A DNA stretch of 64,000 bases. Origin: a bacterium. Its GTDB lineage: Bacteria > UBP15 > UBA6099 > JAJRTR01. The stretch is taken from contig JAJRTR010000138.1 of assembly GCA_024278215.1 (NCBI GenBank), forward strand, positions 1 through 64,000, given 5' to 3'. Shown in pieces: positions 53,895-62,199 of this stretch. Position 1 is the stretch's first letter. Every line of letters begins with the position of its first letter. A model generated the notes under the pieces. That model had not been told where the DNA came from. It worked only from the letters and a program-made list of their open reading frames with translations, and ran no database searches. The position numbers were made by a program, and so were the translations under genes.

Positions 53895-54072
53895 GAGCCA
53901 ATTGCAAAATTATGTTCGTGGCGAGGTCCAGCGAAATTGTTCAGAGCAAGGCGGAGGTGTAAAAGCCTCGCAGGCGTACTAGTTGGGTACGTCGAAGACG
54001 ATTTCGCGCCGACAACACAGCTATGGGCAATAGCAGCCGACCGCAGCAGAATCAGAATTTTGCAATTGGCTC
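53895..54072. mobile_element. MITE-like element, family A copy 6
   Basis: Perfect TIRs GAGCCAATTGCAAAATT / AATTTTGCAATTGGCTC; flanking ACAT direct repeats. Confidence 0.87.
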
Positions 54073-54228
54073 ACATACTGGACCTTAGTCGCAATACTGT
54101 TCAATAAAGTTAAAACCGTCCCGATCCCTATAGCCGCCCCCTGATATCCTGTCCCCTGGATTCCGGGGCTCGGCCCGGAACGGCAAGCTTAAGTGAACGG
54201 TATTGACCTTAGTCGGGGAGGTTATTAT

Positions 54229-54795
54229 ATGTGTGCAGCAGATGTCAATATTTGCGCAAGTTGCGGTAAATTGAACGCCGATAGGAATAAATTCTGTTCG
54301 AAGTGCGGAACTTTGCTTACGAGAACCGGACAAATGGTAAAGGGAAAAGATGTTCCTGAATCGGCAGTGATTTGCAGGGCATGTGGTTTCGAAAATAAAC
54401 CGGGCTCACGGACATGCCAGTCGTGCCAGGTTCCTTTCGCGGACGGTTATCTAGTTTCCGAAAGCAGAACCCATGCTCACGTGACTATCGAGTTTGCGGA
54501 ACTGGATTACGAGAATCACGACAGTTTCAGGAAACTTATAAAAAGAATAAACAGGTCCAGAATCGTCGTTGACATGTCGAAAGTTGTGCGGCTGGACAGT
54601 GTCGGTATCGGAGCAATCGTGTCAGTGACAAATCCAATGTACGGGATGGGGAAAGAGAAACAATTCAGGTTCTATGGTATGTCTACAGAGGTTCTTGACG
54701 CCTTGAGGGCTATGTCGGTGGACAAAGTGCTCGATATCTATCCATCATATGAAATTGCTGTACAGGATTGGAACGGGAGCCTACGAAAAGATTAA
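54229..54795 (+). CDS. double zinc-ribbon / STAS domain protein
   Basis: CASCGKLNADRNKFCSKCG and CRACGFENKPGSRTCQSCQ, then STAS-like IVVDMSKVVRLDSVGIGAIVS. Confidence 0.82.
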   Translation: MCAADVNICASCGKLNADRNKFCSKCGTLLTRTGQMVKGKDVPESAVICRACGFENKPGSRTCQSCQVPFADGYLVSESRTHAHVTIEFAELDYENHDSFRKLIKRINRSRIVVDMSKVVRLDSVGIGAIVSVTNPMYGMGKEKQFRFYGMSTEVLDALRAMSVDKVLDIYPSYEIAVQDWNGSLRKD

Positions 54796-54997
54796 CCCGC
54801 ATATTTCACACAATGCTGGCCGAAAATTGGGAGAATGCCGTTATAATACAAGGTGCGGCAAGTGAGTGGTGATGTAGCCGCCGGTCGGCCTCTTGCGCAA
54901 AATGCAGGTATGTGACCGATCCCGCTTCGCCGCCGCAACGCAGTAGAACAGGCGTTCTACCGATTGTTCGGATTTCTTTTTGAGAAATCCGGGTTAA
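54792..54997. repeat. Family B dispersed element, full copy (206 bp) with TTAACCCG/CGGGTTAA ends
   Basis: Terminal 8-bp inverted repeats; internal sequence shared with 53083-53285 and 48417-48556. Confidence 0.83.
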
Positions 54998-55300
54998 CCC
55001 CACCAACTGCTTTGCTGAGTGGAGACCGCCAATCCGCCAATTTCGCAAAACAAAAACAGCATAATACGGTGTTATCAATTATGCGTGTCCATTTGACGTT
55101 ACGTGTATTTGATGCTATTTCAGGCAAAAGCACGAGTATAACGCAAGATGATTGCGCTGAGAAAGGGGCTTCCTTTTGTCCAACTGCTTGAAAAGAGGCA
55201 GAAATCAGCAATAAGATATATCAAAGAAAGAATATGTATTCTGTATCGTTTTGGTATAGTTATGTGTGGTTGAATTCATGTAATTATTGATTGAAAAATA

Positions 55301-55783
55301 TCAGTCAATATCCAGCAACTCCTGCAATTTCAGCAATTGCCGACGGTTGTTCTCTTGCTGATCATCTGCGGAGACAATTGGCTTCTTCTTTTTTGATTTT
55401 GCTTTTTTCTCTGCATCGAGATCAACTAACCGGGGAATGTCAATTCGGTCATTTTCCAGGATAGGAAGCGGTAGAACCTGATATATCGTGCGATTGCTGA
55501 GTTCATCTTTACTAACGGCAATGACCCGCCTTTTTACAAGTCTTTTTCTGGCTTTTATCAGAGAACTTGGCCCGATCTTAAGAACTCTTGTTATTTCACG
55601 GCTCGAATGACATGAACATCCTGTCTGCATGTCTCCAACAGTAACAAGATAAAAGTATAACAACAGCTCATGCTGCGTCATATCGTCCCAGAACCACTCA
55701 ACACGCTTGTCAAACCAGGCAAATGGCCTGGTTTCCTGCATGCTTCGCACTTTTCCCGGTTCCGGAGGATCGAGCCTTCTCAC
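55301..55783 (-). CDS. winged-helix DNA-binding protein, replication-protein-like
   Basis: TQHELLLYFYLVTVGD...SSREITRVLKIGPSSLIKARKRLVKRRVIAV wHTH-like region; basic tail. Confidence 0.6.
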   Translation of the reverse strand: MRRLDPPEPGKVRSMQETRPFAWFDKRVEWFWDDMTQHELLLYFYLVTVGDMQTGCSCHSSREITRVLKIGPSSLIKARKRLVKRRVIAVSKDELSNRTIYQVLPLPILENDRIDIPRLVDLDAEKKAKSKKKKPIVSADDQQENNRRQLLKLQELLDID

Positions 55784-55801
55784 AAGAGTACTCTCCTCAA
55801 A

Positions 55802-56503
55802 TTATAAAGTGCCGCCGCTTCTTACTCCTGTAGATGACTCCATAAACATACGTATTCTTCGCAGTTCTTCGTCAATCCCGAGCCGTTTCTCTCTTCCTTC
55901 TATTAGCTTCTTCTTCTGGAATTCTATTATTCTTTCTTTTTCTTCCAGTTTAATGTGTGTCTTCTCAAGGTCTTCGTCCAGCTTTGCATTCTCTTGTCGC
56001 AACTGCTCTATTTCTTTCTCCAACTCGTATATTCTTCTCGCGCTTTTCTCGATTCTGCTATCTCTTTCTCTTATCTCGTCATTAATTGCTTTTAATTCAA
56101 TCTTTGCCGTTTCAAGCTCTTTTCTGCTGTTTTCTATATATTGCTTAAATACATCAATCTGTCTGTTGTTTTCTTCAAATATATTGAGTTCTGTAATTTT
56201 ATCTTTAATTTTCTCCGCCAACTTGTCCAACAGCTCTTCCTTATTTGTTCCTGCGGACAAGCTCTCTATTTCATGCGGGTCATTTGATGCAAGATATTTA
56301 TAAACCCTGTCAAGTGTCATCCCTTCCTGAATCAGCTCGACCGTTCTCCTGAAAACTTCTTTCGCCTCAGGCAGATACCGTCTCCTTCGCCCTCTTCCTG
56401 CCGATGGTAGAAACTCGCTGATACGATTTCTATAATATCTCAGGTTAGACTCGGGAACATCAAGCTCTTGTGCAATTTCTTTAAGGGTTAATAACTCCTG
56501 CAT
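55802..56503 (-). CDS. MerR-type HTH with long coiled coil (RacA-like architecture)
   Basis: LTLKEIAQELDVPESNLRYYRNRISEFLPSAGRGRRRRYLPEAKEVF followed by ~120-residue heptad region. Confidence 0.75.
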   Translation of the reverse strand: MQELLTLKEIAQELDVPESNLRYYRNRISEFLPSAGRGRRRRYLPEAKEVFRRTVELIQEGMTLDRVYKYLASNDPHEIESLSAGTNKEELLDKLAEKIKDKITELNIFEENNRQIDVFKQYIENSRKELETAKIELKAINDEIRERDSRIEKSARRIYELEKEIEQLRQENAKLDEDLEKTHIKLEEKERIIEFQKKKLIEGREKRLGIDEELRRIRMFMESSTGVRSGGTL

Positions 56504-56559
56504 ATCCCCAACACATTACTCTTAATTATTGTTGTTTCTGCTTATGCAAAGATGGTGTT

Positions 56560-56754
56560 TCAGAACCTGAAAACTCCCTGGTAAGGCTCACCCTTCTTAG
56601 CCATATACCATTCCTCGAAATCATTCTTTTCAACTCGATATGATTTCCCTATCTTCACTGCCGGGAGCTCCCTTGTTTTACACCACCTCTGCACTGTCAC
56701 TTTATTGACTTTCAATATTTCCGCGATTTCTTTGACAGTGTAGAACTCTTCCAT
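56560..56754 (-). CDS. excisionase-type helix-turn-helix protein
   Basis: MEEFYTVKEIAEILKVNKVTVQRWCKTRELPAVKIGKSYRVEKNDFEEWY is the classic HTH_17 layout. Confidence 0.85.
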   Translation of the reverse strand: MEEFYTVKEIAEILKVNKVTVQRWCKTRELPAVKIGKSYRVEKNDFEEWYMAKKGEPYQGVFRF

Positions 56755-58020
56755 TATACACTATACCTCATTATACAGTATTTTAATATACCTTATGGGT
56801 AATATAAAGCACAATGCAGGGCTTTGTCAATATTAAACGAATAAAAATCAATGTGACCCATTATGGCTACGTTATACACACATTAAGCGCACTTTAACGA
56901 TCTTTGGCGCATTTAGCATTATATCACATGGTTTAGGGCCAATACTGATTCACGTGTAAAAAGTCACGGATGACATTTCATCGTTCCGGGGCTCCGGCCA
57001 GAGGAACACAGGGACTGAACCCTCTGCATTCACCATAAAAAACTTCGGTGTTCAAGGAAAACTCATAGCTATCGAGACAAGTTTACCACAATACTCACCT
57101 TTCCCGGCAATTTCAAAGGATTGCCGGACGGTGGATTTGTGGAAAACTCTACATAGGTCTTTGCAGACATTTGGTTATCCTCCGGCACGCTACATTTCTC
57201 TACCCACACCAAATAGCGAAGAGGCAGATAAACCATGATTCGTGTGTAATAAGTCATTTTCAAGAAAAATGTTTTATCAAAATCGGTCAAGATGCTTTAA
57301 AATGCTGAACGCACGTTCGTTATAGTTTATCATTGTTGGTTGACATTTGTCGTCTTCGGCTTATCACACACGAATCAAACCATGTGTGCCGTGCTCGAAC
57401 CGCATTTGTTCGGGCACGTCCATCAGCGCCGATAAAACTGTAGATCGCATGTAGATGATACGCTGCATCACACGTTTGAATCCGCTTACGTTATGTTGGG
57501 GAGCATCGGATCCATGCGGCTCAACACACAATTCAGTTTCCGTAACAACACGCCTGCTCGCCTATCTTATCATAATATCATTTATCACAACTAATGATAC
57601 AGCTTTCAAAAAAGCTGAATATTCAAACATCTGACCTGCAACAATCAGATGAAACAGTCGCTGAATATATTCTTTTTAATATTTTTCAGACAAAGCTGCG
57701 TAAAATATCAAAAAACGGACTATTAGATACCGATAAAATAATAATACAAAATACATAAAATACATAAAATACATATTTATGAATTTACAAATTTATAAAA
57801 ATATTTATCCGTAAAACTTTCTGTTTATCATATATAGAAATAAAACATATACATTATTATACATTATTTGGTCAATTTGTGAATAATTTCACAATGTAAT
57901 ATATGAGAAATAACTGACTTAGATGTCTTCAGTAAGTTTAGTTTACTGTATAAATTATCATTGCATGGAGCAGTATTTGAGTATATATATTACCAGTGCA
58001 ATGCAGAAATTGAAGATAAA

Positions 58021-58959
58021 TCATACGTTATTTTTGTTAATATTATTGCCCAATAATTTATCAGACGGATTATGCTTTTTGTGCTCATCCGATATGAATT
58101 TTTGTGATGTCTTGAGGTAAATTGACGTTGTTGCTAAATCCTCATGACCAAGCGTCTGTCTGACCGCCTCAATATGGCATCCTTCTTCGACCAGATGTGA
58201 TGCTATGGAATGGCGAAGAAGATGAGGATAAATATGTGACATTATGCCGACCTGTTTTCCATACTTCGCAACCATATACTGAATCATCCTGACAGACATC
58301 TGCTTTTTGTGACGAGAAAGAAAAACAAAAGCCTTCGGAAAAATAGTTTCCGGCAAAAGACTTTCTCGCTCAATAAAGTAATCAAGCAGTGCATTGCGAC
58401 ATGAGTCCGTCAATGGAACTACTCTTTCTTTTGCCCCCTTTCCCTTTATTAAAAGGGTGTTTTTTTCGAATGACAGGTTTTCTATCGTTAGCGAGATCAA
58501 TTCGCTGACTCTGATCCCGGTACTGTATAAAAGGATCAAAACAGCCCTGTTTCTTAAATAGTCTTTTTCAGAGGGGGCAGGAGCGTTAAGAAGCTGTCTG
58601 ATCTCGTCCTGGGAAAGTGATGCCGGCAATTTCTTAGCAACCTTCGGCATATCAATTCCTTCAGAAGGATTGCCGGCAATGACGTTTTCTCTTTGGAGAA
58701 ATCGAAAAAACGCTTTACATGAGGCGATTTTTCTTGATACTGTCTTATTTGAATTGCCTGCTTTCAAACATTCATCTATCCAGGACTCAATAATTTTCTT
58801 CTGGAAAAAATCAGTTGTATTGCCGTTGCAATCCGGCTTCTTGTGAATAAAGTCTATGAGTTTCAATACATCAAACTCATAAGCCCGGATTGTCTTTTCA
58901 GAATACCCCTTTCTTCTAAGGTGAGCCTTGAAATCCGATGTCAATTCAGAATAGTCCAT
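58021..58959 (-). CDS. tyrosine recombinase, XerC/XerD-like
   Basis: SAM-like N-domain; TGIRVSEL, KGAKERVVP, HLLRHSIASHLVEEG, LGHEDLATTSIYLK. Start MDYSEL preferred. Confidence 0.92.
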   Translation of the reverse strand: MDYSELTSDFKAHLRRKGYSEKTIRAYEFDVLKLIDFIHKKPDCNGNTTDFFQKKIIESWIDECLKAGNSNKTVSRKIASCKAFFRFLQRENVIAGNPSEGIDMPKVAKKLPASLSQDEIRQLLNAPAPSEKDYLRNRAVLILLYSTGIRVSELISLTIENLSFEKNTLLIKGKGAKERVVPLTDSCRNALLDYFIERESLLPETIFPKAFVFLSRHKKQMSVRMIQYMVAKYGKQVGIMSHIYPHLLRHSIASHLVEEGCHIEAVRQTLGHEDLATTSIYLKTSQKFISDEHKKHNPSDKLLGNNINKNNV

Positions 58960-59777
58960 GTTTTTATTATATATTATCCTTTTTCTTATGTAAATCAACG
59001 GTTTAATATATGAAGTTCGCCCTTCTATCCTTATTGCTCTCAGGTTGTGTACATGCTGTGTTTATACAAATATCCCAGTAAATATGCCAATATTTTGTTC
59101 ATGCCCGTTGCTTTTAATACCGGAATTGCGTTGCTGTTTTGGAAATAAGCAACAATGTTATCTTCTATTTATATGCACTGAATGAATATTTCTGCATCCG
59201 ACACCGAAATTCAGTATTGTTCACTAAATATATAGCTAAAGCAAGGCAAACAACAAGGTTGCCTTTGAGGGTTTATGAGTCAAAAAAACGCACGATCTGC
59301 AGCTCAACATTATATCTTAACGCAATAACATTACCAGGAAGCCATAAATGTATAATATGCTTATATCCCATACTGAATATGGAATATATAATATGTGTAT
59401 GTGAGTTAGAATCACATTGAATTACATGTTGTTGAAACGGAACCGGAACAACACTGTTGAATAATCAGCAGTGATATGTGAAAGAAGGGATCATTCTGTT
59501 TTTTTATGGAAGCTGTATATATTTTAATTCTGCGCAATATTGGCATACCAACATTGCGTAGAAAACAGCCGGTAAATATTTGACTGATGGCGGATTGTCT
59601 CATGAAACAGCTTGATGTACATTTCTTGTTGCGGTATTGTGTAAACAAACGACTATTGGTCGTGTTGTTAGTTTATGACTGTAATTAGCTCAGTCTTCAT
59701 TGCACTTTTTCGCGAATACTTCCTTTATTAATATGCTTTTCAGGATTTTCGTCCAGATACAAACAGGATGTTTCGAG

Positions 59778-59808
59778 TACCCTACCCTACCCTACCCTAC
59801 CCTACCCC
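59778..59808. repeat. (TACCC)6 microsatellite; reverse strand (GGGTA)6 is G-quadruplex competent
   Basis: Six uninterrupted 5-bp units plus one C in an otherwise AT-rich intergenic region. Confidence 0.95.
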
Positions 59809-60031
59809 ATTATAATATTTTGATGATAAGGCGTTGTTTTCTGCTGGTTTTTGTCTGATTTAATAATTTTCTACGTGCGAATCACACCATCTGAAAAAGG
59901 ATATTATGCTGCAAATATGTCTCATCTTATATCGCTTTACTATGTTTTTGGGCTCAACTGTTTGTTGTACCAAAATATGAAATGGCATTTCTGAAATAAC
60001 ATGATTCCTCCGATATTGGTATATTTATATA

Positions 60032-60047
60032 TGTTTCACGTGAAACA
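60032..60047. promoter_or_regulatory. parS-type ParB binding site TGTTTCACGTGAAACA
   Basis: Perfect 16-bp palindrome matching the bacterial parS consensus. Confidence 0.85.
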
Positions 60048-60446
60048 TTTGCAATTCAGCAAAAACAGGCGGTTAATCTCATTATTAGGCTTATTTTATG
60101 TTGTTGCAGGTTGTATTTATGATGTCAGGCTATTTTGCTTCTATTCACATATACTTGCCTATACTAATCCATTGTATTCAATGACACAGGCAAGTCTCTA
60201 ATACAGGATGACAGATGAGCGATGATAATTAAAGCATAAATATCAGCAGACAAAACCGCTATAGGGATATGCTCGAACAGTGCAATCATTTATGACAAAT
60301 AACAGATGTATGCAATTGAACAGCAATTAGTGTGCAAAAAGTATTGAAATAATGATGGAATAAGACTATCAATTACGGATATAATAATGATGGACCGGTG
60401 AAAAAAGAGGTGTGAAAGAGGGAAATCGTGGAATTGGTCGACAGAT

Positions 60447-61718
60447 ATGATAGATAAGTACGAGATCGACGGGATCGAACTGATATTCGGCAAGGAAGGG
60501 CGCCGGGACTGGGGGAAATATACTTTTCCGGTGCTATACGGTCTCCCGGTGAAAGCAAAATGGAAGCGATACGAGTTTGACTTCAACCTCAAGGGGAATC
60601 TCAAACGGATATGCGGGCGCCCCCCCGCATGGCCGAACCAACTTGAACAACTCAAACGCACGGAAGGCAACAACTACATATATTACGGTATTTTCGGCTA
60701 TGAAGCCACGTATCACATGATACACAACTATTATGTGCCGTTCACAGGCAAGAGCGACCCGCCTGTTTTCAACGAGGCGCCGTTCGAGGAAGAGCATGTC
60801 GCACGCGCACTTAAATCTTTTGACGAGTTTATTGAACATGCGGGCGATATCGCCGACCGGGCACAGGAGGGGACGCCGGCACAAGATTTTCTCAGGCGGA
60901 TCCGTGGAAGAAACAGGCGATTTCTTGCCGAAGAGGCAGAAAAGCTCCATGACATCATCGGCGGATGTGTGCCTGTAATGCCTCCGGATACGCTCGAGGT
61001 TGATTATGAGGTCATTCCCCTGTTTATTATGGATGGTTGCCTGTACAGGTGTAAATTCTGCTCATTCAAAGGGAATACCATGTTTAATAAACGTGACAAA
61101 TCGGATGTCGAGCGCCAGATACCGTTATTAAAGCACTTTTATGGAGAGGATCTGGTTAATTACAATTCAATTGTTCTTGGGCAGAACGATGCCCTTGCAG
61201 CCGGAAAGGATATGATCGAATTCGCTGCAATGAAGGCATATACAGGCCTCAATATTGAAAATTCATATCACTACGGTGCAAATCTTTTTCTTTTCGGCAG
61301 TGTCGCGTCACTACTCAACATTGACCACAAGCTTTTCGATACATTAAACACGTCCCCGTATAATACATACATAAACATCGGACTTGAATCGCCCGACCAG
61401 GAAACACTCGATTATCTGGGCAAGCCGATACGCGCTTCGGACATAGAAACCGCGTTCGATCTGGCATGTTGTGTGAACAAAGAATATGAACGGATACGAA
61501 TGACATGTAATTTTGTTCTTGGACGCAGCCTTCCTGCGGGGCATATCGAATCGGTCAAGAAACTGCTCTCTTCCGCCCCCGGCTACAGTGGGCGGGATAC
61601 CGTGTACCTCTCACCGCTTATGAACGATTGTGAGAGGGATCAGATAAGAGATGAACTACAGACTATCAAGTTGGTATCCCGTCCGGATGTCTATCTTTAC
61701 CTGGTTCAGCAGCTTTAG
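60447..61718 (+). CDS. radical SAM protein
   Basis: CLYRCKFC (CX3CX2C), NIGLESPDQETLDYL; N-terminal domain not recognised. Confidence 0.9.
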   Translation: MIDKYEIDGIELIFGKEGRRDWGKYTFPVLYGLPVKAKWKRYEFDFNLKGNLKRICGRPPAWPNQLEQLKRTEGNNYIYYGIFGYEATYHMIHNYYVPFTGKSDPPVFNEAPFEEEHVARALKSFDEFIEHAGDIADRAQEGTPAQDFLRRIRGRNRRFLAEEAEKLHDIIGGCVPVMPPDTLEVDYEVIPLFIMDGCLYRCKFCSFKGNTMFNKRDKSDVERQIPLLKHFYGEDLVNYNSIVLGQNDALAAGKDMIEFAAMKAYTGLNIENSYHYGANLFLFGSVASLLNIDHKLFDTLNTSPYNTYINIGLESPDQETLDYLGKPIRASDIETAFDLACCVNKEYERIRMTCNFVLGRSLPAGHIESVKKLLSSAPGYSGRDTVYLSPLMNDCERDQIRDELQTIKLVSRPDVYLYLVQQL

Positions 61719-62199
61719 CATTGCGGTGTTGCTGTTATTTGTGCAATCTGCCGGCAGCCCAAAGGGAGGACAGCGAGACAGCTATTGGGCAGTCTGGTAT
61801 TCTGTCAATGATGGCCAGATAGTGTATAGACACAACAGGGAGATTCAGAAATTTGAGTGTACACGGAATAATTGAGAATTCATTCATAATTAGTGCTGTT
61901 TTCATTTACGGTAGACATAGTATTTGAGGCCCACGCCAAAGAAACAATGCGACATTGAACCAATATCCTGCGTTATGATACAGCAGGGTAATACTTAGGA
62001 GGAGTTTTATTGGGACAGATATTACTACACAATAAACAACAGAATTTGCGGGTTAGACCTGTCCAAACCGGCAGGATAACGCAAGATATTGATCGCGGAA
62101 AACGGATTTCAGAAACGGAAGGTAAAAAACAGAAAAATAATGGCTGAAATCGAGAGTTCACTTTAAAAACACAGCGTGAATCGAAGGGGGTAAAAAAAC

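Noticed and set aside
57300-57560. Possible integron attC/attI-like palindromes near CGTTATGTTGG
   Set aside because: No paired R/L boxes or consistent hairpin could be found, and the recombinase resembles XerC/D, not IntI.
59341-59372. dif-like sequence GCCATAAATGTATAATATGCTTATAT near the Xer recombinase
   Set aside because: The central TGTATA and left arm look suggestive, but the right arm does not match known dif half-sites; a search against dif models would be needed.
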